21,918 nucleotides of DNA. It comes from a virus. Below are positions 8,397-15,538 of this stretch, piece after piece (positions within the stretch are counted from its first letter, which is position 1; each line of letters starts with the position of its first letter). The notes below the pieces were generated by a model that searched no databases, was not told the origin of the DNA, and saw only the letters and a program-made list of their open reading frames with translations. The stretch lies in the IMG/VR virus record IMGVR_UViG_3300020443_000005, positions 1 through 21,918 of that record; one strand, written 5' to 3'. Both the position numbers and the translations under genes were made by a program.

Positions 8397-9152
8397 ATGG
8401 CATTACCAAAGTTAGAAACACCGATATATAGTTTAAAATTACCATCGGATAATAAACAGACTGTGTCCTATAGACCATTTCTGGTGAAAGAAGAAAAGAT
8501 TCTTTTGACAGCAATGGAAGGAGCCAAAGCAAAAAAGGGAGATGAGTTTCAGAATGCAGTAAGAGATGTGATTTTAAGAATCATTGCAAACTGTACTGAA
8601 GGAAAGATAGACGGAGCTAAATTACCTGCTTTTGATATTGATTATTTATTCTTAAATATTAGAGCAAAAAGTAGAGGAGAAGTGATTGAACCATCTTTTA
8701 CTTGTAATCAACCAGGGACAGACGGAAAGCCTTGTGGACACGTAGACAAATATTCAATTAAGATTGATGAAATCAAAATTGATTTTCCTGATAAAGATTA
8801 CTCAAAGATAATGGTAAAGGATGATGTTGGAATTCAATTAAAGTTTTTGTCTGCTGAAGAAATGAAAGTTCACGATGGTGAGACTGATAGCATCGAAAAG
8901 ATGTTTAAAATTATCGTTGATTCAATAGATTATGTATTTGATGCCGAGAATATTTATAAAGGTAAAGAAACATCAAAGGCTGAGATGTCCACATTTGTGG
9001 AGGCTATGACAGAAGATGTCTTTGATAAAATCAAAGAATTTTTTGGTAATCAACCAAAATTAAGACACGAGGTTGATTATAAATGTTCAAAATGTGGTCA
9101 TAAAGAACCAGTCCTTCTGGAGGGGCTGGAAGATTTTTTCGGCTTTGCATAA
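8397..9152 (+). CDS. 26: gp26-like baseplate hub assembly protein (zero-frame product of a frameshift pair)
   Basis: The 251-residue protein reads as the T4 gp26 baseplate-hub family (T4 gp26 is 208 aa). Its early part Y-R-P-F-L-V-K-E-E-K-I-L-L-T-A and L-P-A-F-D-I-D-Y-L-F-L-N-I-R-A-K-S-R-G are characteristic. Two Cys pairs, C103/C113-G-H115 and C230-x2-C233-G-H235, look like one zinc site that clamps the fold. The start is the ATG at 8397, with AGGAGA 8-13 nt upstream; an upstream in-frame TTG at 8376 is rejected because it lies before that site. The zero frame ends at 9150-9152, but just before the stop lies T TTT TTC (9134-9140), where a -1 slip would extend the protein with a gp51-like segment to about 309 residues. 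Confidence 0.85.
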   Translation: MALPKLETPIYSLKLPSDNKQTVSYRPFLVKEEKILLTAMEGAKAKKGDEFQNAVRDVILRIIANCTEGKIDGAKLPAFDIDYLFLNIRAKSRGEVIEPSFTCNQPGTDGKPCGHVDKYSIKIDEIKIDFPDKDYSKIMVKDDVGIQLKFLSAEEMKVHDGETDSIEKMFKIIVDSIDYVFDAENIYKGKETSKAEMSTFVEAMTEDVFDKIKEFFGNQPKLRHEVDYKCSKCGHKEPVLLEGLEDFFGFA

Positions 9153-9202
9153 GTCACGATACGTTGGTCAATCATTACAAGACTAACTTCCAGCTTATGC
9201 AA
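9119..9202 (+). promoter_or_regulatory. Candidate programmed -1 ribosomal frameshift signal
   Basis: Three parts are visible in order. GGAGGGG (9119-9125) is a Shine-Dalgarno-like run 8 nt before the slip site, as in bacterial dnaX. T TTT TTC (9134-9140) is a canonical X XXY YYZ heptamer in the gp26 reading frame (GAT TTT TTC). Four bases later begins a perfect 9-bp stem, TTGCATAAG (9145-9153) with CTTATGCAA (9194-9202). The loop of this stem holds a second stem, GTTGGTC (9163-9169) with GACTAAC (9181-9187), including one G-U pair. After a slip, reading resumes at 9140 in the -1 frame and continues to 9325. This frame has no ATG before 9197. Confidence 0.75.
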
Positions 9203-9325
9203 CACCACAATTATAGTTTGGCTGATTTAGAGAATATGCTACCGTATGAAAGGGAGATTTACGTTTCGCTTTTATCGGATTGGCTTCAAGAAGAAAAAGA
9301 CAGACACGAGCAAAATAGAAGATAA
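9140..9325 (+). CDS. 51: gp51-like segment, read by -1 frameshift from gp26
   Basis: This open frame encodes about 61 residues after the slip site, including H-D-T-L-V-N-H-Y-K-T-N-F, Q-H-H-N-Y-S-L-A-D-L-E-N-M-L-P-Y and E-R-E-I-Y-V-S-L-L, then a charged helix ending at TAA 9323-9325. The core (N-Y-S-L-x-x-L-E-N-M-x-P-x-E-R-x-I-Y) is what I know from gp51-like baseplate-hub assembly proteins of marine T4-like phages. T4 gp51 is needed to assemble the hub. As a separate gene it would need a TTG start at 9164 (53 aa) without any Shine-Dalgarno site, or the ATG at 9197, which would cut off the conserved start. The sequence upstream is open and blends into the gp26 frame at the slippery heptamer, so I read it as the C-terminal part of a gp26-gp51 fusion. 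Confidence 0.75.
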   Translation, partial: RLCISHDTLVNHYKTNFQLMQHHNYSLADLENMLPYEREIYVSLLSDWLQEEKDRHEQNRR

Positions 9326-9329
9326 CGGA

Positions 9330-9602
9330 ATGGCAATCCCAGCAAAAAAGAAAGAACCGATAGATGTAAATAGATTTATATTGTTATTGAAACAGACGAA
9401 ATTGGTTCCAGCACCAAAGATTAATGAGGTGAAAACAATAGTTAAAAAAATTAACAAGGGGGCGAGACTCAATGTTAAACAGCAAAAAATTTATGGTGAT
9501 ATAGCAACAAAAGCCTCAATAGATCCATTGACACATAATATGGCTATAACAATGTTAACAAAACAGCATTTGAAAAAAATGAAAGAAAAAGCTGGAAAAT
9601 GA
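9330..9602 (+). CDS. Small conserved basic phage protein (90 aa)
   Basis: No function is known to me. The 90-residue product is rich in Lys and helix-forming: D-V-N-R-F-I-L-L-L-K-Q-T-K near 10-22, then P-K-I-N-E-V-K, then N-V-K-Q-Q-K-I-Y-G-D-I-A-T-K-A-S. Similar small genes sit beside gp26/gp51 in marine T4-like genomes as I remember them. The ATG at 9330 is chosen over an upstream in-frame start at 9246 because the latter would overlap most of the gp51-like frame and add an unlikely basic tail. The Shine-Dalgarno site is weak (AGAAG about 8 nt upstream), so coupling to the gp51 stop at 9325 is likely. Its stop overlaps the next gene as ATGA. Confidence 0.75.
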   Translation: MAIPAKKKEPIDVNRFILLLKQTKLVPAPKINEVKTIVKKINKGARLNVKQQKIYGDIATKASIDPLTHNMAITMLTKQHLKKMKEKAGK

Positions 9603-9964
9603 TTAGTTTAACAGATATAGCCGCGAAAAACTTTAAAAGAATTCGAGAGGATGAAGAATTGTCTGAAGATGTCCCACTCCGAGTAGCCGTTAAGGGCGGA
9701 GGATGTGCTGGTTATGAGTATACTTTAACATTTGGAGAACCAGCAAAGAAAGATTTAATGTTTGAATCAAAAGGACTACCCATAGTGATAGACCGAAAGA
9801 GTCATATAGTAGTAGATGGACTAGAGATAGATTGGTCACAAGACCTATCTGCTCCTGGTCCCCGTTTTGAAAACCCTAGAGCAGTTTCCACGTGTGGTTG
9901 TTCTACGAGTTTTTCAATCAAACCTCCTGAAGATGAGGTTGATAAACCTGTTTGGATGAATTAA
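9599..9964 (+). CDS. IscA/HesB/ErpA-type iron-sulfur cluster carrier
   Basis: The 121-residue protein shows the whole A-type carrier signature: C36 in V-K-G-G-G-C-A-G-Y-E-Y, and C99-G-C101 in S-T-C-G-C-S-T-S-F near the C-terminus. In the family these three Cys bind an iron-sulfur cluster or iron and pass it to client enzymes. The length is normal (about 107-120 aa). The early segment I-S-L-T-D-I-A-A-K-N-F-K matches the family's usual opening helix. It overlaps the preceding gene by 4 nt (ATGA) and ends one base before the probable tape-measure start, so it is co-transcribed with late tail genes. HesB-like genes occur in marine myoviruses; whether this one loads a virion protein or a host enzyme is unknown. 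The last 15 residues are acidic and Pro-rich. Confidence 0.9.
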   Translation: MISLTDIAAKNFKRIREDEELSEDVPLRVAVKGGGCAGYEYTLTFGEPAKKDLMFESKGLPIVIDRKSHIVVDGLEIDWSQDLSAPGPRFENPRAVSTCGCSTSFSIKPPEDEVDKPVWMN

Positions 9965-9965
9965 A

Positions 9966-12900
9966 ATGCCTGCACAATCATCGTTAGAAGGTCTAGCTAA
10001 GTTAATGGCCGCAAAGGCTATGATTGGCGGTGCCGCTGGAAAAATCAAAGATTTCGCTACAGGAGATGCAAGAGCGGAAAAGAGATTGAAGAAGCGGACG
10101 GCCAAAGAGAAACTTGAAAAAGCCAAAAAGAGACTTAAGGAAGAAGACGCGGCCCACGCTGAGTGGTTACGTGAAAACGGAAGTTATATTCAAGCAATAA
10201 AAGATAGAATGTTTAACTCCCGTAAAATTTTGAGTGCAGAGAAACAGGGATGGGCCGACGGAGATAAGAGAAGGGCACAAGAGGCTGCGGACGCAAAACA
10301 AGAAGCCAAGATTAAGAAGGCTGCCTGGATTTCCGGGAAGTCAAGAGGAGAAATGGCTAGCCAGTTAGCCCACGATGATAATGTTGAGCGTGAAAAAGAA
10401 ATGGCAGAAAAGAAAGAACTGCACGAAAGGGAGACTGAACAGAGGCATTCCGCACTTGCACTCCAACTAAAGAAGCAGGCGGAGTTTGCGGACTTAGAGA
10501 AATCTCAAATAATCGATATGATTAAAAGAGATGAACAGGCTAAGGAGTTGAATGAATTAAAAGCTACCGAAATAGCGAATGAGAAACAATACTTAGGTGG
10601 GATGGAGACCGTTAAACCTGACGATCTTCAGGGATCTGATGATCTTTCAGGGGGTGGAGGTAGTGGTGGTGATATAGTAACCAAACTAGACGAACAAACC
10701 TGGGAAATAGAAGAAATTAAAAATATTTTAGGAAAAGGTATATTAATAGATGAAGCAATTCTGAAGAAAGATACAGAACAAGCTAATCTCTTAATACAAG
10801 GTTTAGGATTACATTCGCCCCCCTTCTTAGAAACACTTACAAAGGACGAAGGCTCTCCCTCAATTGTTCCAGAATCTATAGGTGCTGATTCAGCACCAGA
10901 TGTTAGTGCTTCTCCTGACGTTTCTATGGAGACAATGCTGGATGGTGAGCCAATGCCAGTACAGTCTGATCAATTTGAAGAACTTCTTGTAATTGAACGA
11001 GAAGAACTTGATTTTGACAGGCGTAGAGAAGCAAGAGAAATTAAAGAAGCCAGAATGGCATTGGAAGACCGAAGAGACAAAAAAATGTCTAAAGGTAAAA
11101 AACTCGGTTTAGGAGGAAAGAAGCCCGACAAAAAGAAAAAGGATAATAGTAGTTTACTGTCTACTCTTTTCAAGTTTGGAGGTAGATATCTATTGCCTAT
11201 GGTAAGTGGTTGGTTGGGTCTTAAAACTGTTCTTGGACTAAGCACGAAAGCTGATGATGCCGCTAGGGCCGCAAAGGCGGCAAAGAATGCTTCAATGCTC
11301 GCCGATGAGGCCTCTACAATTACAAAAAATATAAGCACAAAAGCTGATGATGTCGGAAGAGCATTAGGTCATACTGATGAAATAGGAAAGGTAGTTACTA
11401 AAGTTGATGATGCCGCTAAAGCTGGATCGAAAAGTGCAAAATTAATTACTGTTGGTGATGATGTTGTCGATGTTGCTACTAAAGCTACAAAATTAGCAGA
11501 CGGTGTTCCTTCTACTAATCTAGGTACAGTTACTGGTAAAGTTGATGAAGCCGCAAAGGGCATCACAAAAGTTACTGGATCCGTTGATGAAGTCGGAAAG
11601 GGAGTAAAAGGAGTAGGTAGTAAATTAGAGACGGTGACAAAGATGATAAAGGGTATTCCTGCCGCAACGTCAAAGGCTGTCGCCGCTGTCAAGACCGTCC
11701 CAGCGGTAACTAAAACGGCTGCCGCTCTGGGAAAAGTCATTCCATCAGGTGCGCCAACACTAAATAAAGGTCCTGTTCCTGTTGGTGGTGCTGATGATGC
11801 AGGCAAAGTTACAAAATTAGTAACCAAGGTTGGTACTGAAGCTATTAAACCTGTAACGGCGACTGTTCAAAAGATAGTGACGGTCACCAAGGGAGCAGGA
11901 AAACTTGCTACTACAGTCGGTAAATATCTCGCTCCTTTAGACCTTATTAATAAAATGGGGCAAGGACAAGGCTTCTGGGAGTCTATTGGTAATATGGGAT
12001 TGGAAATTGGAAATTTAGTCGCTGGTGCTGGTGAATTTCAAGTGGAGCAAATGCAGAAACTATCGAAGATGGCGGGACTGGATTTGGGTGAGGGAGGATT
12101 TAGCGAAAAATCTGCAATGGATATTGCATTTCAAGAGGCCGATATCCTGGGTAATAAAGAGAAATGGCAAACATCTTATCTTGAACAAGGAATTAATAAA
12201 GGTGTTGAAGTGTTCACTGGTCATAAAATTGCTAATAAGAAAGAATATACAGAAGAACAAGAGAAACTAGCATTTGCCGCCGAAAACGATGCTGGTGCAG
12301 TTGATATTGGATTTGGTCAAGGTGAGATTGAAGATTTACAAGCACTTTCCCTATTGGATGAAAAAACTTTAGAGGCTCTTCTCGCATATGAAGTCTTTTC
12401 GGATGACGACCAGAAGCAGATAGAGGACTTGTTAGAAGCAAAGAAGATGGGTCTAAAAGCTACATATGATGATGGTGGCTGGTTGGGAGGAGAAAAAATT
12501 ACTTATGGTCCGGAACAGGGACAGACAGAAGAGCAAAAAGCCTATGCGGCGAGTCTAGATCCGACTAAGCGGCCGGATATGGAAGAATATGTGCCGGAAG
12601 GAGAAGGTATGTTCGCTGGTATGTGGGATAAATTTGCGTCTTTCTTTGAGCATACTCCAGATGTAGCTTCAGCAGATAAAATGGCGCAGACAACCACTAT
12701 AATGGCGGAGCAAGCTACTACTCCAGGTTCTATATTTACTCACGACACTCATTTAGAACAGACATTATGGAACATTTGGGCAGAAGAAAAATCATTTTTT
12801 GATCCTAAAACAATGGGAACTGGAGCAACCGTTACTGAAGGTGACAGTACCGCCCCTACAACCCAATTAACTCCGCTTGATAATCAAGAATTAATGGCGC

Positions 12901-13157
12901 CAGTACCAGTAATTGATGTCTCTCCTAATGCTCCTGCAATGGGAACTGGAGCAATGATACCTAGTGAACTTTTAGCACAAGTAATTTCTCAAATTTCAGC
13001 GATGGAGAAACAAGCGGGTACCGCCCCAGGTGGAGGCGCAACAATGGTAAATACAAACACATCTATAGATAATAGTGTGCGATCAAATAATATGCCGGCT
13101 TCTACTGCTTTTGCTCCAGCATCGGCAATGCCTGCTGGTATCGGTCAAGGAGCGTAA
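9966..13157 (+). CDS. Probable tail tape-measure / gp29-like hub protein (1063 aa)
   Basis: No single motif names this protein; the call comes from size, composition and place. It is the longest gene here and follows the gp26/gp51 frameshift pair, where tailed phages place the tape-measure gene. Residues about 40-215 are a charged coiled-coil rich in K, E and A. Residues about 395-425 are hydrophobic (L-L-S-T-L-F-K-F-G-G-R-Y-L-L-P and on). Residues about 425-620 contain a degenerate repeat around T-K-x-D-D-x-x-K/R. A second glycine-rich hydrophobic stretch lies near 650-690. The C-terminus is Pro/Thr/Asn-rich with N-T-S-I-D-N-S-V. T4 gp29 is 590 aa, so this would specify a longer tail if it acts as the ruler. 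An injected internal virion protein is an alternative. Confidence 0.7.
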   Translation: MPAQSSLEGLAKLMAAKAMIGGAAGKIKDFATGDARAEKRLKKRTAKEKLEKAKKRLKEEDAAHAEWLRENGSYIQAIKDRMFNSRKILSAEKQGWADGDKRRAQEAADAKQEAKIKKAAWISGKSRGEMASQLAHDDNVEREKEMAEKKELHERETEQRHSALALQLKKQAEFADLEKSQIIDMIKRDEQAKELNELKATEIANEKQYLGGMETVKPDDLQGSDDLSGGGGSGGDIVTKLDEQTWEIEEIKNILGKGILIDEAILKKDTEQANLLIQGLGLHSPPFLETLTKDEGSPSIVPESIGADSAPDVSASPDVSMETMLDGEPMPVQSDQFEELLVIEREELDFDRRREAREIKEARMALEDRRDKKMSKGKKLGLGGKKPDKKKKDNSSLLSTLFKFGGRYLLPMVSGWLGLKTVLGLSTKADDAARAAKAAKNASMLADEASTITKNISTKADDVGRALGHTDEIGKVVTKVDDAAKAGSKSAKLITVGDDVVDVATKATKLADGVPSTNLGTVTGKVDEAAKGITKVTGSVDEVGKGVKGVGSKLETVTKMIKGIPAATSKAVAAVKTVPAVTKTAAALGKVIPSGAPTLNKGPVPVGGADDAGKVTKLVTKVGTEAIKPVTATVQKIVTVTKGAGKLATTVGKYLAPLDLINKMGQGQGFWESIGNMGLEIGNLVAGAGEFQVEQMQKLSKMAGLDLGEGGFSEKSAMDIAFQEADILGNKEKWQTSYLEQGINKGVEVFTGHKIANKKEYTEEQEKLAFAAENDAGAVDIGFGQGEIEDLQALSLLDEKTLEALLAYEVFSDDDQKQIEDLLEAKKMGLKATYDDGGWLGGEKITYGPEQGQTEEQKAYAASLDPTKRPDMEEYVPEGEGMFAGMWDKFASFFEHTPDVASADKMAQTTTIMAEQATTPGSIFTHDTHLEQTLWNIWAEEKSFFDPKTMGTGATVTEGDSTAPTTQLTPLDNQELMAPVPVIDVSPNAPAMGTGAMIPSELLAQVISQISAMEKQAGTAPGGGATMVNTNTSIDNSVRSNNMPASTAFAPASAMPAGIGQGA

Positions 13158-13172
13158 GTAAATAAAAATTAT

Positions 13173-13180
13173 TATAAATA
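13173..13180 (+). promoter_or_regulatory. T4-type late promoter box
   Basis: TATAAATA followed by G in the 52-nt gap before the 291-residue gene. Start of transcription at the usual distance would be near 13186, giving a leader of about 24 nt that includes AAAGGAA (13199-13205) as ribosome-binding site. Confidence 0.8.
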
Positions 13181-13209
13181 GTATAAAAGAAAGTTATCAA
13201 AGGAACATA

Positions 13210-14085
13210 ATGGAAAATGAAGAAAAATTAATTCTGGAAGAAACCCACAATGATGATATAGGAACTGCCGATTTTAGTTTTGATAAACTTATCAAGACTT
13301 TTGAAGAATTGTCTTCAAATTCTCTAATTAGAGAAATCGCGGCGACTGTTCCTATGAAATATTCAACGGGAAAAATAGTCAATATTCACAAACAAGCGGC
13401 TAATGATTCTTTTGAAACTGTATCAGCAAATCTAACAGTAAATACAGCAACATCGGATCCGATTCAGACGGGACTTTCATTAGAAGCAGTAACAGACCTT
13501 AAGAATCAATACGGTCTAGATGGATATACTGTAGCGGCAAATCTGTTAAAAGGAATTGTAGATGCGGCTGAAAATACCGCCTTTATGACATTTCTAGATT
13601 CCAATTCATTAGCTACGCCAGTATTAACTCTGAGTGATGCTAATTCCGCTGAACCATCTTTGTTTGAACTTACACAACGGGTTCAAGAACTCGTTATTAA
13701 GATGAATACTCCTAATTTCAGGACATTTAATGCTTTTGCTGTTCTTCCTTATAAGAATGCGGCCAGTATCTCTGCACTTAGTCAATATGCTCGTGGTGAT
13801 GAAGAAACTAAAAAACAATTAGTTATGAGTACGATTGGTCAAACGAAATACTACGTTAATCCAGACACTACAACAACAACAGCATATGTAGGATTAAAGT
13901 CTGATGATAAGAAATCTATGGGAGCATCTTCTGTTATTATGGGTACGTTTGCTCAAGAAATTCTGAGATCAACTCACGTTGAATCTTTCCAAGCTAAGGT
14001 AGGAATATTAAATAGGTATGCTACTGCGGTGAATCCACTATCTGTTAGTGGTGCCGAAATGCTAATGTCCTTTGTTGTAGCGTAA
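13210..14085 (+). CDS. Unrecognised late protein, possible capsid-fold structural protein (291 aa)
   Basis: I cannot name this protein. It has its own late promoter and a good ribosome-binding site, which fits a product made in quantity. The sequence opens with an acidic stretch and a helix (F-D-K-L-I-K-T-F-E-E-L), then V-P-M-K-Y-S-T-G-K-I-V, a charged-poor central part, Q-E-L-V-I-K-M-N-T-P-N-F-R-T, and ends S-F-Q-A-K-V-G-I-L-N-R-Y-A-T-A-V-N-P-L. The order helix, P-M-x-x-x-T-G, then a closing Y-A-x-x-x-N-P-L loosely recalls capsid proteins of the gp23/gp24 type, but the match is too weak to claim. No cysteine, signal peptide or membrane segment is present. It is followed one base later by a 76-residue gene. 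Confidence 0.8.
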   Translation: MENEEKLILEETHNDDIGTADFSFDKLIKTFEELSSNSLIREIAATVPMKYSTGKIVNIHKQAANDSFETVSANLTVNTATSDPIQTGLSLEAVTDLKNQYGLDGYTVAANLLKGIVDAAENTAFMTFLDSNSLATPVLTLSDANSAEPSLFELTQRVQELVIKMNTPNFRTFNAFAVLPYKNAASISALSQYARGDEETKKQLVMSTIGQTKYYVNPDTTTTTAYVGLKSDDKKSMGASSVIMGTFAQEILRSTHVESFQAKVGILNRYATAVNPLSVSGAEMLMSFVVA

Positions 14086-14086
14086 T

Positions 14087-14317
14087 ATGAAAAAGTTAGA
14101 GGAAGCGGCCGAAGAAATTTTATCAGAAATAGCAATAAGTACTCCTAAATCGGAGAAAGCTAAAACATTTATGCTGAAAGCTATTGATAAGGTAGATGAC
14201 TCTTTGAGTATTAAAGATTTTGCTCTTGCCGTAACAAGTATTGTTATTAACGAATACGGCTCTCATTTGTATGATGATTTCAAGAGTATAGTAAGAGTAA
14301 AATTGAAATCAAAATGA
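14087..14317 (+). CDS. Small helical protein of unknown function (76 aa)
   Basis: Not recognised. It is a mostly helical, charged protein (E-E-A-A-E-E-I-L-S-E-I-A near the start, V-K-L-K-S-K at the end) with no cysteines. The ATG follows the preceding stop by one base (TAATATG), so translation is probably coupled to the 291-residue protein and the two may work together. It is the last plus-strand gene of the late operon. Only one base separates its stop from the stop of the convergent minus-strand gene, and no terminator hairpin is seen at the junction. Confidence 0.7.
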   Translation: MKKLEEAAEEILSEIAISTPKSEKAKTFMLKAIDKVDDSLSIKDFALAVTSIVINEYGSHLYDDFKSIVRVKLKSK

Positions 14318-14318
14318 T

Positions 14319-14570
14319 TTAAGACCGCTCACACGTAAGCCATATAAGTTTATTTGTCTGAGGGTCTACAAAGAGTCTTATGGGGTACTCAGCACCCGCT
14401 TTCTTGAAGTGATAATCTTTGGTGATTGGTTTGTTCTGATGATCATTAAGTTGTTTACCGAATGAGTGATCACCAGCGTAGTACTCCCAACAGGCTTTTT
14501 CTGAAGAAAATTCTTTAACTACAGTTGCATTCAATGATCCAGTAAGCAATAGTATAGCAACCCATTCCAT
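14319..14570 (-). CDS. Small probably secreted protein (83 aa)
   Basis: Function unknown. The N-terminus M-E-W-V-A-I-L-L-L-T-G-S-L-N-A looks like a short signal peptide with possible cleavage after A15, though it lacks a basic n-region. The mature part has two cysteines (C27 and C80) that could form one disulfide, and aromatic residues W-E-Y-Y. This suggests export to the periplasm or membrane. It is the last gene of the minus-strand small-gene operon; its ATG follows the preceding TAA by one base (TAAAATG), so it is translationally coupled. Confidence 0.7.
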   Translation of the reverse strand: MEWVAILLLTGSLNATVVKEFSSEKACWEYYAGDHSFGKQLNDHQNKPITKDYHFKKAGAEYPIRLFVDPQTNKLIWLTCERS

Positions 14571-14571
14571 T

Positions 14572-14829
14572 TTACTCTGGGAATTGTAATCCCTTTTCTT
14601 CCATTATATCAAACATAAAGTCATTAAGACCTTCTATTACTCCTTCTCCATCATAAGACATCGGGGAATTTTGCTCACCCTCTGCATCATAACAGATTTC
14701 GATCTCTTTTTTCATTCTGACTAATTCTTGATTCATACTCCAAGCAAGAAGTGCCCAGTCCATTGCCTTGAATGCTACGTTAAATTGTTCCTGATCTTCA
14801 GGTAAATTAAATTCTATATTTGCTTTCAT
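14572..14829 (-). CDS. Conserved small acidic phage protein (85 aa)
   Basis: The 85-residue product starts M-K-A-N-I-E-F-N-L-P-E-D-Q-E-Q-F and continues with a helical W-A-L-L-A-W-S-M-N-Q-E-L segment. I recall this F-N-L-P-E-D-x-E-x-F opening from a conserved hypothetical of T4-like cyanophages, where it is encoded among small genes; no biochemical role is known to me. The protein is acidic with a single Cys (C46). The ATG lies one base after the preceding stop. No promoter is seen directly upstream, so it is expressed with the rest of the small-gene operon. Confidence 0.8.
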   Translation of the reverse strand: MKANIEFNLPEDQEQFNVAFKAMDWALLAWSMNQELVRMKKEIEICYDAEGEQNSPMSYDGEGVIEGLNDFMFDIMEEKGLQFPE

Positions 14830-14830
14830 A

Positions 14831-15010
14831 TTAATCCCATAAATCTTGGTCCCAATGTTTTTTGAAATGCCCTTTATTTTTTACTTTTTGATTCTTCTCA
14901 TTTTTTAATCCGGCACGTTTACGTTTTTCTTCATCCGAAATTGGTACGTGTCTTCTATTGCTACCAAAACCGATGGTATCGTAATCTCTCGGATTGTAAA
15001 ATTTACTCAT
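14831..15010 (-). CDS. Small basic protein of unknown function (59 aa)
   Basis: The 59-residue product (M-S-K-F-Y-N-P-R-D-Y-D-T-I-G-F-G) is strongly basic in its second half (E-K-R-K-R-A-G-L-K-N-E-K-N-Q-K-V-K) and ends with W-D-Q-D-L-W-D. No family is recognised. The ATG at 15010 is preferred to in-frame starts farther upstream because GGAG lies 7 nt before it. It overlaps the upstream gene's end by 8 nt (ATGAGTAA). The basic patch could bind nucleic acid; this is inference from charge only. Confidence 0.7.
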   Translation of the reverse strand: MSKFYNPRDYDTIGFGSNRRHVPISDEEKRKRAGLKNEKNQKVKNKGHFKKHWDQDLWD

Positions 15011-15428
15011 CATCTTCTCCTGCATCATCTACTATTTTATCTAATACATCACCCATAGTGATTTCATCCGTTAAAAAACTATTTTTTTGACGAACCATTG
15101 TTTCAAAAATCTGCCACAGCTTCCACATTCTTGTTTCGTGTAATTCGCTTATCCCAATCAAAACATTTGAAATTTGATCTCTTGACATAAACACCGTGTC
15201 CTCCATAATTCTTTCTGTTACAGCATCCAAATCTTGTTTAGTTTGCCATACAGTCTGAATTTGCTCTTCTAAATCAAATCTATCCATTTTTTTATTTGTC
15301 GGCCAGTTTGTACAATACGGATGATCAGGATCGTGTCTCTGTTCGTATCCTTCTAGTTGTTCTTTTTGTTTAATAGATTTATCAATATTTCTAGTAATTC
15401 TATTATTATCCGTTACAGTATCACTCAT
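15003..15428 (-). CDS. Conserved small helical T4-like protein (141 aa)
   Basis: This acidic, helical protein has a core F-D-L-E-E-Q-I-Q-T-V-W (about 50-60) followed by D-L-D-A-V-T-E and I-S-N-V-L-I-G-I-S-E-L-H-E. I recall a similar F-D-L-E-x-x-I-x-x-x-W ... I-S-N-x-L-x-G pattern in conserved hypothetical proteins of marine T4-like phages; its role is unknown. The start is set at the ATG 15428, not the GTG at 15509, because a separate 35-residue gene fills 15431-15538 and ends two bases before this ATG. The region before the ATG has no strong ribosome-binding site, so it is probably coupled to that short gene. The C-terminus is strongly acidic (D-D-A-G-E-D-D-E). Confidence 0.8.
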   Translation of the reverse strand: MSDTVTDNNRITRNIDKSIKQKEQLEGYEQRHDPDHPYCTNWPTNKKMDRFDLEEQIQTVWQTKQDLDAVTERIMEDTVFMSRDQISNVLIGISELHETRMWKLWQIFETMVRQKNSFLTDEITMGDVLDKIVDDAGEDDE

Positions 15429-15430
15429 AG

Positions 15431-15538
15431 TTAAAATCCGTGCGGTTGTCCCCAATGGGCGATGATCTGTCCAGTGATACAAATCCAAATCAGATTCTTC
15501 CAAAACCACGTTACGTAATATGCTTCTAATACTCCCAT
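15431..15538 (-). CDS. 35-residue hydrophobic microprotein
   Basis: A short gene hidden between two others. The ATG at 15538 overlaps the preceding stop as TAATG, and its own TAA (15431-15433) lies two bases before the next ATG (15428), so all three would be translated as a chain. The peptide reads Y-Y-V-T-W-F-W-K-N-L-I-W-I-C-I-T-G-Q-I-I-A-H-W in its middle: one Trp-rich hydrophobic helix, probably membrane-inserted, with a short polar end. The perfect fit between neighbours argues that it is real; the alternative is that this DNA is an N-terminal extension of the 141-residue protein from GTG 15509. Confidence 0.6.
   Translation of the reverse strand: MGVLEAYYVTWFWKNLIWICITGQIIAHWGQPHGF

Noticed and set aside
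9246-9329. Longer start for the 90-residue gene
   Set aside because: It would overlap most of the gp51-like frame and adds a basic tail with no ribosome-binding site.
10970-11827. Long minus-strand frames inside the tape-measure gene
   Set aside because: Shadows of the low-complexity Ala/Lys/Val coding sequence on the other strand, without ribosome-binding sites.
15429-15509. GTG start extending the 141-residue protein
   Set aside because: The stretch is better explained by the coupled 35-residue gene, and the ATG at 15428 gives a normal family-like protein.
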